DNA of 64,000 nt from Gymnorhina tibicen (taxonomy: Eukaryota > Chordata > Aves > Passeriformes > Artamidae). A model generated the notes under the pieces. It did no database searches. It was not told the DNA's origin and was given only the letters and a program-made list of their open reading frames with translations. The DNA is taken from assembly GCA_013399875.1 (NCBI GenBank), contig VXAZ01002367.1, positions 62,001 through 126,000 of the forward strand, in the 5' to 3' direction. Both the position numbers and the translations under genes were made by a program. Shown here piece after piece: positions 1-14,700 of the stretch (its first letter is position 1; every line of letters begins with the position of its first letter).

Positions 1-2299
1 CATGTCAGAAGAGCAGAGACTCTGCAGTTTTAATAAAAGGTAACACAGAGATAATCACATACTGCAGCTATCCCACAGTCATTTGATGCAGTATCACAGC
101 AAGGACCCCCTGGCCATCCCAGCAATATTTTTAGAATTGTGTACTCTTGGACAGATCACAAATACCTGAAGTTTTTTTCAGATCAGTGGAAAAGGCTAGA
201 CTTGTTCTCAGCTGCTTTCCCTACCCTGCCACAGCACTCTGCCTGTAGTTCTTGTCCTTGGGGTATTTAGCAGTAACAAAGTCATTGAAACACCCTTCTG
301 TTCAGCAGATAAAACAAGCTTTCTACCTGGCTTCAGTGATTATTATCTTGCCTTCCAGAGATGACATGTCATCTGCATTCCCCAAGGAACAGAGCATGTA
401 TGAAGTACCTAATCTACACTTGCAGAAAGAAGCATTGCAAATACCTTTCACTCAGTGCAAAAACTTAGGATGTCACAGCTAATTTAACATACAGCATTGT
501 AACTGCTTAGGAACAGTTCCCCAGACCCACCTCTTCCACTGCTGGGTGCACTCCAAATAAAGGGAGGCCCTGCTTCTGACAGAGCTGGAACAGGATTCAA
601 GGATCAATAAACCTCAGTCAGGGATTTCATGGAAGATAATAGGCATAGAAAAACACAGCTTTGGCTGATAAGATCTTGCTACAAAGCCATACAGCAGAAA
701 AAGTGTGATAGATTCTAGTTACAGTAGAAGAGATAGATTTCTTTGTGGAACCTTATGAAGCATGGTCATGAACAAAGCATATCAGCTTGACCATGCTGTT
801 AGAATGAGCATCTGTAACAAAATAATCAAGATTTTACTTCAAAACCAGTGCTTTGAAGCAAATATAGCAAAATGTTCCCACTTTTGAGTGAGAAACAAAT
901 GAAGGAGAAGTAAAATATTTGTGTTGAAAGCTTTGGGTACAATATTGCAACAGAAATAAAAATATTTGAATTTTAGATTGCAAATATCCTAGTTCTGGGG
1001 AAAAAAAGAGAGACAAACTAATTTTCAAAGAACACCGCAACTGGTGACTGAAGTCTCCATCGCAAAGAATCATAAAACTCCAAAATGCACTCGGCCACAA
1101 GTGCCCAGCCATACTCATTTCTATTTGTCAAATATAGTCTGGATTTCACTGTGGTTCTCAAGTTTCTGCCAAGGTTTCTACAAAACCTGAACCTCAAATG
1201 TAATGAAAGAAGGCTGAAAGAAGAGATCTCACAACAACCTTTCAGGTTTTATTCAAGTAGGGCTTTCATTATGGAGGAAAGTGGACCTGGATATCTGTCA
1301 GCACTTTAATATAGTGTCTTCAAGTGTGACCACATTGTTTAACTCCTTCAAATCAAATTGAAATGTTTATTTTCTAGTATCACTCAAAAGACTTAAACAG
1401 AACTTTTTTTTTTCTGGACATAAATGTCAAGGAACAGATTAATCAGAAACAAAATCTAATCCAAAACAATTCAAGATCAATTCCCTCTTGAAATTTTGGT
1501 TTCTTCTAAACAGAGAAATGGAGATCTTACTTTAACACCTCTTTCCTTAAATGCCTTTCTCCCTTCTATCCCTGTAGACCTTTCCCAGGTCCAACTATTT
1601 ATAAATTTGCCCTTTTTAAGCACTTTGGAGTCAGCCTCTTACAATGTTTGGAACCAATGCCGTGGGATGTTTCTACTTGAGCTGGAGTCATTGGCTTAAT
1701 GTTGCAAAGGTTGATGTGCAAGCTCCTAAGACAAGACAAGCTTGTAAATTATAGAGAAGCCCAAAGACTCTATGGACGTTAAGAGAAAGCCTTCCAAAGC
1801 CTTCACTTACTGAATGCAGGAGGAAATGTGTGCATGGAAGACTGGCAGGGGAGCAAAAAAAGCCTGTAACAAACACTATTCTTTTTCCCATACTCAAACA
1901 AAAAAATTTACCTGGAAACCAAGCAAGTATAACTAAATTTCACTAAATTTGTTTCTTAGAAAAGAGCTTGGGTGAGCAGCAGAACTCTTCCTCTTGGCAG
2001 ACATTTCATACCACATCTTGCCACTGGTGATATCTTAAGCTACCTCACCAGTACCTGCTCTTGGTGTCTTGCCTGAAACCTGAGTGGTTCCCTAATGTAT
2101 CCTATCTAGGCTCTTCTCCTGAATTATATACCTTCCTGAAGACATCTCCATGCACCTTTGCTGTCTGTGGGAGTCCAGAGTGCGGGGAATATTTCTCTGC
2201 CTGTTTTAAGGAGTTTTACCCCCCTGGACAGCACTGTTTTTGACCTTCGTCCATGGAGAAAGCTGCCAACTCTCTGGGAAGAATTTGAACGCACTGCGG
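1..2299. other. Single-copy sequence without recognised gene
   Basis: AT-rich avian-type sequence. The open frames are short (94 codons at most), lie on both strands and show no domain, repeat pattern or signal peptide that I recognise. No LINE or LTR end was seen here. I see nothing that needs annotation apart from short A and T runs. Confidence 0.6.
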
Positions 2300-2728
2300 T
2301 GTGAACTAGGTGATAGAATATTACGTAAGGTAGCACAGGGTGAAAATATAAAGGTGTTGGGTTTGTTAAAGTAGCAAATAGATAAAAAGCAAAAAACTCC
2401 AAAATGGAGGATTGTTGTTGTTTTATAACCTCCTTCTTGTTCTTCATGCTACTCCATTTAATGCGGCAAAATTGCTTAAAGTGATTGGATAGAAAATTCC
2501 GCAGTTCCTGTGGACGTTTTAAAAACATTTGTTGAATATTGGTAGAAAAGTGAAAATATCTGTCGTTTCAAACACTGATTGGATTGTTTAGCTTTAAAAA
2601 CACCGTGTTATCTTGATTTCGGCGGCATTCTGCGCATTTTCCTCAGCATGCACGTCCCTCTGCTGTACTTCTAACTTTTCTGATAAGACTTAATAAACTA
2701 TCTGAGAGCAGAGAAGGCTGAATGTCCA
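2300..2728 (+). mobile_element. Probable solo LTR of an endogenous retrovirus
   Basis: The segment reads as U3-R-U5 on the plus strand. It opens with TGTGAACTAGG, has two inverted CCAAT boxes (GATTGG near 2484 and 2578), a TATA-like CTTTAAAAAC near 2592-2601, a C/T-rich leader and an AATAAA polyadenylation signal at 2692-2697. The best 3' end is CA at 2727-2728, although CA at 2736-2737 is also possible. It resembles an LTR family I know from bird genomes. No target-site duplication was found and no internal retroviral sequence adjoins it, so it is either an old solo LTR or a truncated copy. The ends are approximate. Confidence 0.62.
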
Positions 2729-5700
2729 TTAATTAACAAAAATCCAGGCAAGGACTCAGAAGTCCTCCCCCAGCAGGGGAGGAATGATTTAAGGCACAGC
2801 AAGATCAACAGGTGGAATTCAAAACAGAATCCCACAGGTGTCCACCCTCTAAAGTATCCTCTTATTCTTCAGCTCTCCTGATGCCTTCATGACTGACACA
2901 CATTCAGTCCTGCGTGTATTCTTCCCATTTAACTGGTCAGCTGTCCTATATCTGAAGAGAGCTGTACCTTAATTATTTAATTTGTAATTGTTTATTTTCT
3001 ATGAAGTTATTACCCTACTCTTCTCTGATCCATTCCCCTTCAAGGCGAAGAAGAAAATTTGAAGGTCAACCCCCAGTGAAATTAATTTTCAACATCCTTG
3101 GCACTTCTGTAATTGATTGCAGATTTAATGAGAGCTTTTCTCCAGTGAATGGGTTAGGAGATCCTCAGGTTATCTGATAATACACTTTATTAACAGGACC
3201 AGGCAGATGAGAAATGGAGTACCTTTTACTCATCTAATAATGACCAGGACATTCAAATTGGTTTCTTTCCCCCTCTAGCACTTGCTCACATACATGGGTT
3301 TTGGATAAGCCATCCTTGCAAGCCTGGATAGAAGTGAACATCCCTGAGCGATGTAATCACACACCCTCTCTCTGCTGCTGCTGGAAAAATGGCCTTAATT
3401 CTCTGGGCATGGCCCATTCGACAGTTTGGATGCAGAAGGAACAGCAATGCCATGGAGCACTTCCTTTGCTTCACAGAACTGAGCTCCTTCACACCCCACA
3501 GGTGTCCTGTGGCCTGATCCCCTGCTTTCCTCCCACCACATAGGGGCTGTGATAATGCAAGATGGGGGAAAGAGCCTGTTAGCACCATCTGGCAGGCTCA
3601 AATGTTACCATTTCCATGGCTGTCACCATATCTTTTTGTATTAAATACGTTATGTTTTCTCTCACTGACACCTCAGGGGGACACTCCAGCTAGAAATGTT
3701 CCCTCCAACATTCAATTATCCAAGTCAGCTACACAAAGCCTCACCTGCATTTTCTTTGTAAAACAAACCTCATGCTGCATTAGATCAACAAATCCAAGGA
3801 TAACACAGCTCGTTCAGCTAAGATTCAGCACATTATTATGAACCAACATGCAAAGTTGGAGGTACATTCATGACATTGCATTGTTGGTGCCATGAGGCTC
3901 TGAACTAGGCCTTCAGTTGAGACAAACTTGTCATGATGCTCAAAACAACTAGACCCACCATTTATTTTGTCATCCCATGCTAAATTTTTGAAACTATCAG
4001 CATTTTGTCCATTATGAATGCACCAATATAGGCATGAAGAGCTTGTTCAGCTGTTGAAGAACCAGCCTAGGACATGGGTAATTTCAGAGGAGTCAGTCAG
4101 GAACGAGGTACTTTGTACTTAATGGGAAGATACAATAGCCCTAAGGGTTTCCTCATCCCAAACTCCAGAAAATAATGACTAGTCACATCCTTCAACTAGA
4201 GCACATCAAAACAGGGCAGCTGTTGCTTTGAAGAAGAGCAGGAGAGCACACTGGCAGAGGATCTACAGCTGATTCTTCTCAAAGAATAAATCAGAGCAAC
4301 TGAGTACAAAGTTTTCTTTTTATGCTGTCATTTCTACCATGGCCATGGTTTCTTGTCACATGGTTCACTTTGAGCTGATTGTATTTGTAACCTGGTCAGG
4401 TCAGTGCTTTCCTGGAGCAATATAGGCTGACCTCCAAGTGCCATTCTGGGGGACGTGCCAAGTTGTGTGATTGATGACACTTCAGCACAGTTTATTGTCT
4501 AAAGAGCCCTATTTGGTGCATGTGCTCCATATATACAACGTATAAACACTTTTTTGTACCTGACTCCTGTCTTCTGTAGTAGCTTTGTTCCTTTTTTAAC
4601 TCTACAGACTGACACTGAGTGGCCTTCACAACAGTAGTGTCATGGAAGAAAGTGACCCCTAGAGGCAATAACTCAATGGAAAATTCAAAAGATTAATTCC
4701 AAGCAAAAAGAAGGTAAGTGCCCAGTCTGGGAATAAAAACCCTGAAGCTCCTGCCCTCTAATGGATGTTATACATCTGTATATGGCTTATTGGAAATATT
4801 TAATAAATTATTATAGAATGTCATGTTACTCTCAGATGTATGCGTTTCATTATTCATCATTGTGTTTCAGTCTGACAAATACATTTAGTTTCCACTGCAC
4901 GAAGTCTTCAAATATAGGAGCTGTTATAACCATAAAAATATACTATTTTCTACATGCTTGCTTCTTTGCAGAAAAGAAGTAGTTCTGGTGTTCAGCACTA
5001 TCCCCAACCTGATCTACACTGTAACCATCAAACCTGCAAACTGACTGTGGCACTACACTGCACTGCTGAGTACTTTATTTTTAATGTACCAATGTGTCAC
5101 ACTTGAAACATTTTTTTGAGCAGTTCAAGAGATTACTTTTAATGGAGATATTAATCACAGGCAGCATTTTACACTGACTGATGAAATAACGAGACAATTT
5201 TGTGTTCTTCACTTAATTATCTGAAAGTCTCCAAAAGCAATCCTTGCATCACGAAACACACTTGGAATCACTACCTTATCTGTACAATTCACCAGGAAAA
5301 ATGTTACTGCAGCCACTCTCTGAGGAAGAAAAAGCCAGACTCAAGTGTTCGCTCTGCTCTAAATAATGAAGCGAAACCAGCAGAATTGAGAGACTCGCAG
5401 GGCAGATGTTTTTCAGCACTGTTAGTGCAGCCAATAAGCTGCAGATTTCCCAGCTATCCTGGTCCTTCAGCTGTTTTCAGCAGCTTCATACTCACATTCC
5501 ATTAAAGGGGAACAGTTAATTCTGTGAACTGTGCTGCTCTGAATATCATGGAAAACAAAAATAACCAACAGAAAAGCAACCAGCTTCTAACTGAAGCTTT
5601 TCCATTCATGAATATAACAACTTTTACCAGTGACAGAAATTCTGCAGTGAGTAAGGGCAGATTCTTGCTCTGCTGAAATCTGCAAAACCACAGAGCAAAG

Positions 5701-8700
5701 TCAAAGCTGATGTTAGTCATAGCTTTGCAGGAATCACTAGAGCTGAACAGGAGTGTAAAACAAGGTGCAGTTTGATTAGAAATGCACACATTTTCTTTTT
5801 ACGTGGACAAATCCTGCTTAAATTTCTATCAGCACAACCCAGCAACTGCAACCACAGAAGCATGTGGTTCTGGTGGCACACATAGTGAGATTTATGCAGA
5901 AAGCTGCCCATAACTGAACAGGCTTGTCACAAGAGGCACAAACTCAACATACACAAGGTCTACAGTATGTGTAACATTACACCCCAATTTGTTTTCTGAG
6001 CAGAGACATACTCTCCATGGGAAAATCCAGTCCTGCAATTTAATTCTCTTAAAAACATATGCAAGGCACATTTAGGAGGATTTCAACTCCCTGTGCAATT
6101 ATAAATATTGTATCCCTTTCTCAACTAGAGTATAGCACGCACACACACTACTAAAATTTTACCATTAAATTACTCGCACCACATCTAATGACTCCATCTA
6201 AAAACCATTCCTAGAGGCTACAGAAAAAAATCTCTGTAGTACTCACAGGCCAGGAAGTACCCCAGATGAAGGGTTATTCCAGTGTTAGAGCGGTTGACTA
6301 CTGTGCACCATGCTCTCCTGGGGTGAATCCTGTCTAGGAAAAGCAAGCCCTTATCACCAATCCTGTTGGCTTTACTTCATTACTCGGAAAAACAGGTTCT
6401 CTGGTAGCAAACAGTCCTTATCTGTGCAGACTGTTAAGGGTGAAGAGCTATTCGTTTCTTGCAACATAGCTGGATATTTCTGTTTAGAAGTATAAACCAA
6501 CTTCAGGGACCCAGTAAGAGCTTGTAGGACGACCCAGAGTCTCTCAGAGTGTGCTGTAGCGACAGCAGATTTCCCTCTCCCCCAGTGGCTGGCTTTTCTA
6601 CCTCTACTTCTAATGCAACACACTGGAAAGGAGAGAACTAGAGCAGACCCCAGCTTCAGACCCCCTCAGAGCAGCCAAGAATACTAGAACTTCTTTTAAA
6701 CTGAAGAAATCCTCTAACCCTTCTATCTCAATAATACAAAGAGTCACAGATATTTATTTTAAGAATTGTCTTCTAAAGATCCTACTTAAATAAAAAGGGA
6801 TAAGAAAAAAGATGCCAACACATTATGGTTGAATCCCTAGATTGTATAGCCCCGGGTAGAGTTACATACATTGTCTTTACCAAATCAACATGGCACAATT
6901 TAAAGTAGCCATTACAATTTCATTGCCATTTATCATCCCAAAGACAGAGCGGTAAATAGAACTGTTGTTACAGCAAATCTTGGGTTGCAAGAACCTTAGC
7001 CTGGTTGGGAAGACTATAATTTTTTTGGCTCTGGCTGAAAAACCTTTATATTCAGGTTATCTGCCTTGAAGAACAATTCTTTATTGATCTAAAACTAATT
7101 GTAGAAAGCCAGAAGGGACAAGATGTAGGGGTCGGTCACAAGGAGTTGTACTTCTCTCACAGCTTAGCCAGGGCTCTTTAAGGTAGCAAGGAGACTACCA
7201 GAATGAGTGTCTGGAATGATTTTGCCCTCGAGTCCCACAAGCCCTCTTCCCAAACAGGTGTAGGTGAATAGAAAAGTAGTAGTATTTAGAGTCAGAGTTA
7301 TGCATCGCACAAGATGCTTCCCGCTTCCATGAAACTTTAGCTGATACCTTGTGGAGAGAGGACACAGGACTCTGGAAAGGTGACTGACTCATAGAGCCAC
7401 TTCCTTATGACCTCTGCCCTTTGTTAGTCTTTCAGCCAATGGAATTATGACCCCCAGTGCAAGTCTCAGGAAGAAAGCCACAAACCAGAGGGGGAATGAA
7501 CTAGCAGCATTTATTTATTTTATAGTCAAGGTCACACCTAAAAAAATGCCCACAAAAAATAAGTGTTTGGGTCAATGTGCCCTTGTTGCAAATAACCTGT
7601 GCTCCAGCATGCCCTGTAATATTGTCTGGATTCCCAGACGTGACTGCAACCAGAAACAGCCATGAACCATCCTCCCTGCAGTCATGACATATCTCCTGAT
7701 GTTCCAGAGATATTGGGTAGAACCAAAGACAGGAGAACAGAATTAATACCAAAATCTACCCCCTTAGATAATTTGTTTTTCCACAAGTATGTTAAGAACA
7801 TGAAATAGGAAACTCGTCAACAAAATTATTCCTTGTCTTTCTATGATGAATGCAAAAAACCCCACAAAATGGGTTTTCACTGAAACAAGAGACATCCTGT
7901 CACTCGTCCATAACTTCATTTGATTTAAACTATAAGCATAAAGGTAGCATGGCTGTTTAGTTTCAGGAATCATGTTTCATCCTTGGGATGTTTTCTTCCT
8001 TGGACTAACATACCTTCTTGCATCTCTAGACGTAAATATCCCATTAGTGTAATGTTGGGAAATACATCTAGAAAATAATTCTCAAAAGATCTCAGTAACA
8101 ATACAGGAGCTGAAATGTCAACAATTTACAACAGCTCAGAAAATAACCTTTGGCATTTAGTCAGTAGAAACCACAACAGAGAAATGGCACTGGAGAAGCA
8201 TTGTTAATTACTAAAAATAACAGAGTCCGACAATGATAAACACTGATTTCTCCTCTAACGGAAATGATTGAAGATAACAGACTTCTAAGTGAAAAAAGCA
8301 TCCACTGTAACTGAAAGAGAACTGACAACTCCCTGCTTTACTCAATCACAACTCCTTTTCACTAAGGCATTGCCTTGACAGAAGGCAGTCATTTCTGGGA
8401 TCAGCCATGAATGAACTAACTCATTACCAGCAATTTTACAACTTCCTGTGCTTAGGAACAAAGTGCCTCAAAAAAAGAATTACTGTGCCTGTTCTCCCTC
8501 CTCAAAACTGCCACATGGGCTTAGCCAGCATGACAAAAGCTGATGCTGGCAGCTTCCTTTGGAAGAAGAACAGCACAGGTGGCAGTATGGGTGAGAAGAA
8601 CAGCAGAGGTGAAAACAGACCCCAGACCAAGAAGGGGGATGAAGGGACCCTTCACACCTCCTGAGTGCATTGCCAGTGGGGCATGATGATGATCCATTCC

Positions 8701-8734
8701 CACAGCAACAAAACCCTTGGGCTTCTTACCATTT
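2729..8734. other. Single-copy sequence without recognised gene
   Basis: About 6 kb of ordinary AT-rich sequence. Open frames are all about 100 codons or fewer and overlap one another on both strands, as expected by chance. There is a short CA run near 6136-6148. No exon with convincing splice sites and coding bias, no RNA gene and no mobile-element end was recognised. Confidence 0.55.
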
Positions 8735-8795
8735 TTAAGGTTGGAAAAGACCTTTACAATCAACGAGTCCAACCATCAAACACAAGCCCTACTTC
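8735..8795 (-). repeat. CR1 LINE 3' end fragment
   Basis: Positions 8738-8775 carry the antisense form of the CR1 3' untranslated end (GGTTGGAAAAGACC, then CGAGTCCAACC). This signature is highly specific to CR1 elements of birds and reptiles. The element lies on the minus strand and is a short, diverged, 5'-truncated remnant with no coding capacity. The limits are approximate, because the CR1 signal fades on both sides. Confidence 0.75.
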
Positions 8796-11700
8796 AATAC
8801 AAATAGGAAATCAAGTTAGTAGCAGGTTTCACACTATTTCTCAGTTTAGGCAGCATCATTACTACCTGGGAGCCACTACCTTAATTGTGTGTAAACCCAA
8901 AAATCTAAGGGGAACCTCAACCTGATTTTGGAAGCAGGCCGTGGGGACAGAAAACAAGAAGAGATAGACACTGCTTGATGCTGAAACACATGTCTTAGCA
9001 TGACTCCATCTGCACTGCCCAGGTTCTACTATAAGCAGCAAAACCATCCAGCCACTCCATGCTCTATAAATATTACCAGGGCAAAAGCCTTTAAAGGTCA
9101 GCTTTGCTGGAACTGCAATGGGCTTCCCACCCAAGACAGCTATCTCACTGTGGAGAGCTGTCAGCCCTCAAGGCAGTAACACCTGTCCCCCCCCCTCCCC
9201 CCCAGAGGAGTCACAGATAAGCCAACCTTCCTGGGTCGTGGTGAACAAAAGGAACCACTCCCAACATGCCTTGTTTGTTTATGGTAATAGCCTGTACCCA
9301 GTTGGCTAATTGGTTTCTACCCCACCTTCTGCCTTTCCCATAAAAACCTCTGCTGCTGCCCCTGATGGGAGGTAGTATTTGTCACTGATCTTTCCTTCGC
9401 AGGGTGGCTGGACAATGAAGGCTACCTCTGTGGAACTGCCACATGAGGCTCCTGTCTCTGTCCCCGAGTTTGCCTTGGGTGATTTCACAAAGAGCTGAGT
9501 CACAAGAGCTGGAATCACTTGTAGCTGAGAAATCGCTACACTTGCTGAAATCACCTGTCACCCAGGGAGGCCTGCCAGTGCCCCTGGAAGGGCTGTTCCT
9601 CCGTGGGACACTCTCTGTAGGAAGGTCGTGGCATACCGGCGCTGATCAGCACCAGACTGCTAGCAACATCTCACCCTTGAAAACTATGAACCCACCTTAC
9701 CCATATCCTAAAACAGTTTTATCTTTTTCTTAGTAGGTCTCCCATGAAGTTCACACAAGGAAGATTCCCTGAGGTGGAATCAATGAAAAGATACAACTAA
9801 TAAGCTGCTTTTTACAGTCCTCACTATTGGTTCAGAGTGTAAGTTATCTTTCTAAGATGTCCATCTTAATACCAGAAGGAGAGCACAAGAACAGGAGAAG
9901 AGTTCTCTAAGGAGATTGTGCTGCAGGAGCCCACATTAAAGTGCACTATCTAAAGTCAGTTCTTGCTGATAGAGACCAAACTACCTCACACTGCCCACAG
10001 CTCATCCATTTTACCAAGGCGCTCTCACAGCCAGAGGGCCTGAGGAACAGATGGCTCAAGTGCAATGCTGCAATGTTGCAGCTGAGCAACACAGTAGCTT
10101 TCAGTCCTGGTGTGATCCCTGCACATGGAAAAAAATCACCCCTTGTTCCAGCCTGTTTGTTTCAGCTCACTTTCACAGTGAGATAAGGCTGATCTCAAAG
10201 CAAATCAACCATTTTTATCTAAAGCCAGGAATCCTTTAAAAATCCAAATCCACGTTTTCTTCATAAAACAGATCTCTCTCAGATTCAGCAACAGCACATA
10301 CAAAGAACTCACAGAAGTCAGCCCAAAAACAGAGGGAAGGGAGCAGAAATTACATTTACAGAGCAGGAAGCAGACACTTCTTCAAGTGTTCTGCTCAGCC
10401 ACTGGAGTGCCTCAGGGAGAATTACACAAGAAATAAACTCTCTGCTCAAAGTATGTAAACTGATAAAACAGCCTTGCTTTGATGCTTGCTCTGCAAGAAG
10501 CATTTCAGCTGAATCAGTAACACTGCTTGTTCTTCACCGCAGTGACACTGCAGCATCTGCAGAAATATATTCACATTTTAACTGTGGTGTTTGTTCAAGA
10601 AAGCGCAAAGTTTGTGGTGCTTATATTCTGGAGATGCAATCTGTGAGGGAACATTTCTGCAACCACTCAGGCTTTGTCATGGGACAGATGATAAAGGATT
10701 CAGCCTTCTGTAAAGAATAGTATGCTGGATTTATGTGCATATTGCATTTTTCCTTTGAGAATGGCCTGACTTTCAGGAAACCACAGAGATCCAGGTGGAG
10801 AAGTATTCAGGATATGACAACCACCTATGGCAGATTAGATCAGAAAGGGAAGCAGCAGCTGATCTTAATATATGGAGAAAGAGTCAAGTTTAGTTTATGG
10901 TCTTTTCAGAGCAGCCAAAAAAATAACAATTCATTTTAGAGTCCTAGTGCATCACTGGTAGTTTTGCAATGCCAAAGTTTTTAAATTTGGCAAAATGAAA
11001 CCAGTAGGGAATATAGAGCTGTGGATGAAAATCAAAACAGGGAGGATAGGCAAGCAGATGACATGCTGCATTTTTGGGTGCTCTGGGTTTTGAGCAAACC
11101 CGAGTTCTGTTATGTTCATCTCCCATCTAGCACTTTTTTAATGAAATGCAAGTCCTTTGCTGTGTCCCAGGTTCAGTATATCAGCAGATATACCATAGGC
11201 AGGGCAAGCAGAAGTCTGCTTTTATAATAGAGGGTTTCATTAAAAAAAAAAACCCCAAGAGTTTTATTTTAAGACAAGAGAGATCCCAAAACCTCTATCA
11301 TGCTCTGTATTTGGATTTATTCAATCTCAAAAGGAGGGCTGTTGCCATTTACCAGTGTATATCCAGACAGAAAATACCTCACTTGCTTTTCCCATGGGCC
11401 TTCTGTGTTTTCCCTTTTCTGCCTTACTACTCCATCACTCTCCTGTCCTCATGCTCCTTTTGCTGGAGGCTGCAAGACCCTCTTTGTCGTTTGGCACTTC
11501 TACACTGAGGTGACAGCACCCTATGATGAACCAGCCCCCCAGCATCAGCAGCTTCACTGGGGCAGCACCCAGATCCCACTGCCACGCCCTCAGTGATCCC
11601 AGTCCTGAGGACTGCTCGTTCAGTTGGATCCCTCTGAAACACTGCCACAGTTTCCATTGCACGATAGAAAAGACACTTATTTTCTAAAGCCCTAAGAGGT

Positions 11701-14700
11701 GCAAATATTTGTGTGGCTCCTAAAACTAAGCCAGCCTCCTCAGGTGCTCTGAGCCTACCATATTATTCATTTCCCTCTCCATATCTGAAATACTTTTGCA
11801 AAAGTTTCTTTGCCAGCAGAGCTGATGTGATTCATCAAGCAGCAGCAAGAAATGCTTGCTGAAGAGAAAGCTGCTTCAAGGACTGAGGGCAGTAGCAGAG
11901 CTCTCAGTGTAAGCTCCTGTTCCTTGTGTGTAAACAAAGCCATGACAGGGTGCGCAGCATTCACATTTTGACTTTTGTAGAGGTGTTTCACACTATATAT
12001 GCTTAAAAAGTCATTAGAAAGAAGATAGAGGCATGGCCCTGTGACATTGTGCAATGCTCTATTTGGGGAACAGTACATGAAAGAAGTTTTAGTTACACCA
12101 TATTTCAGTTGTTTTCATTTTAAGTTCTCCATAACTTTCATCTGGGAAAAAATATGAAGAAATTTTTTAAAAGTTCTGATTTCTGTGCTAATATTCAGAG
12201 TCAAATTTCAGGTATTTTTTTCCTTCTCCTTACTCCATTATCATCAGTGTTCTCAACAGACTGAGATAGCAACAACCATCTCTCACTCTCTCCCCATATT
12301 TTTGATCTTTACATTTTGTAAGGCAACACTTAAAAACCCCAACAAATCCCTTACTAATGATGACACAGGCTCCAAGAACACATGTTCTCTTCCTTTGTGC
12401 TGGTAGGAAAGAACTGCTGTCAGTGATGACTCCGCTTACTCCAAAATGTGACCTTTCTAATCCCAGACAAATGCCTTTTCATGGCAAGAGGTAGCAGCTT
12501 CTCCCTGTTCCATTTGGGCCTCTCTGCATTAGATCTCTCTTTGCTCCAGCGTATGGAAATAACTCACAGCATCATGTGAGCTGTCAAAACAAGAGGCACT
12601 GCTCAGCAGTCTGATGCTGCTCAGTAAGTGCAGAGTCATGGGCTCTCTCCAAAGAAGTTTGCCAACTTTTATTACGCAGGAATTGGGTAAGTAAACGCGT
12701 AAGACCTCAGCAAGTCATCAGAAAGTACGTGGTCAAACTGGAACTGTGCTGTTGAATTCTGGGAGGGATGTTTTTTTCCCCTCAGTGAAGCAAGGGTCAT
12801 CTCCCTTGGGGTAGGATGTAACAAGTACTGCCAAGACATCCATGGGAATTGCATCAGTTGGACGGCTGTACAGCACAGGGAACAGACTCTGAACATCAGT
12901 TCTGCATTTCCCTTTTGTGTTTAAGTAATACTGTTACTGCTTATGTTTTAAGTTTTTTTTCCCAAGGATTTGTCAGTGCATTTGTCACTGCTGTTAAATA
13001 ATATTATTTAAAGGTCAGTTAGATAACGCATTTTCTGATGTTACTCATATTCAATTTATATCTCTAATTCAGGTAGGGATAAGGGTCCTCTCCACTGGCC
13101 ACTGCATTCAAACCAGCCAAAGCCCATTCCAGCTGTTAGGGGTTTACCGCCTGCACAGAGGTAATGGGGTGGTTATGTCCCATTCATACACAGAATACTC
13201 CTCCCTCTTTTGATGCACTGCCTCCCTACAGGACACACCAGCTCCTCTCCTCCAAGGATCCACAGCAGTCAGATTCCCAAAAAGCAGGTCACTATAATAC
13301 ATATACAGGGTCCCACATCAGCTGCACTAGCTCATTACAGCTCAGCTTTGTATTGCAGGTCAGCTCCAGAGCTCACATTTAAGATGAAAAATAGGGAACC
13401 TAAACCACCACCATACTTCCCAAATACCCACACCCCCTTCTACACCAGGAAAGCAACAAGCAGCTGCTGGCAATGAAATGTTTCCAAGGAAATGGGTTCT
13501 GAGCTGTACTGCTGTTGCACAAGAGGTGCAGCTACTTAAAAAACAGGGTTACATACGCTAGAACACTCTGTACGTTGAAATCACTCCCTCTACAACTCTA
13601 ACAAGATTTTCAGGCCATCAATCCTGCATGCACAATTTGAATGCAACAGACTTGCAGGAGAGAGGAAGTCCACGAACTTGGAAGTTCCACTCATCTCCAC
13701 ACAGCCAGCTTGGGATAGAGGAAGAAGTGGCATTCTGTCTTGTACATTTGCCTCCTGACAGATAGTCACAGGAGTTTCCTCTGCTATTAGTGTGTTCATG
13801 CAAGGAGCAAAAGAAATACCCTTTGCTGAAAAGGTTCTCCAGCAAATTGCTGCTATTTTGAATGGCACAGCCCTCAGAAGGATTCTGGGAATTTGGAAGC
13901 TTGAGAGAATTTGCTTTTTACACATTTCTGACACAGCCAATGCAGCCTTCCAAGTCCCATAACAACCCGCCCTCCCCAGATAATCTGTTTTCCCAAACAT
14001 TTAGCCATCTCAAGGCCCTGCTTGGATCTCTGTGAATGTTTATGACACTGCTATGTCACCCTTCTGTGATGCTGCCCGAGTGCTTGCCTAATGTCTGACT
14101 CCTGAAAAAACATGGCTGTTTATAAAAGCTTTAAATGATGCACATAGTGACGGGGCACAGCATATTCAGCACACTGTGTCCAAGGCTCTGCTATTAAAAA
14201 TAACCTGGACTGCATCACTGCATTTGTTCTGATCTACAGAATTCATGTGCTCTGTCTAGTGCCACTAGTGAGTAATTAATTGTTTAATATAATGAGTGTC
14301 AGAATACTTTAATGTTTAATCTGTCTAGATTTGTTTTACTTTTTAACTCTTTGCTGCCTCAGACCAGCCACTTCTTTATAACAGACTACTAACAGAAGAG
14401 TTGAAGGAGAATATTGATTTTTGGTCACCTTTCTGGGTCTCTACCTGTTTAGCAGTGACTTCTTCCCACTACCATTTAGAGCCATGTAACAGCTTCAGTG
14501 AACCTTCAGACCAGCATATCCATATCTTCTCTGACCCCAAGGTTCTTTAGGGAGCCCCAGTTGCAGATAATCCAGCAATTCTTGCATCTCTCACCAGGCA
14601 CTGCTCTGTCTTTATACTGCAAGAAAAAAAGCAAACACACTCTTTCTTCCTCTTCTGAAACACCATGTGGCAATTGTTTGTTTTTCTGGACCACAGGGAA

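Noticed and set aside
9187..9203. C-tract with possible i-motif or G-quadruplex potential on the other strand
   Set aside because: It is only one interrupted run and lacks the spaced multiple tracts needed for a convincing call.
13590..14000. 136-codon minus-strand frame
   Set aside because: It has chance-like composition, a second overlapping frame, and no motif or splice context.
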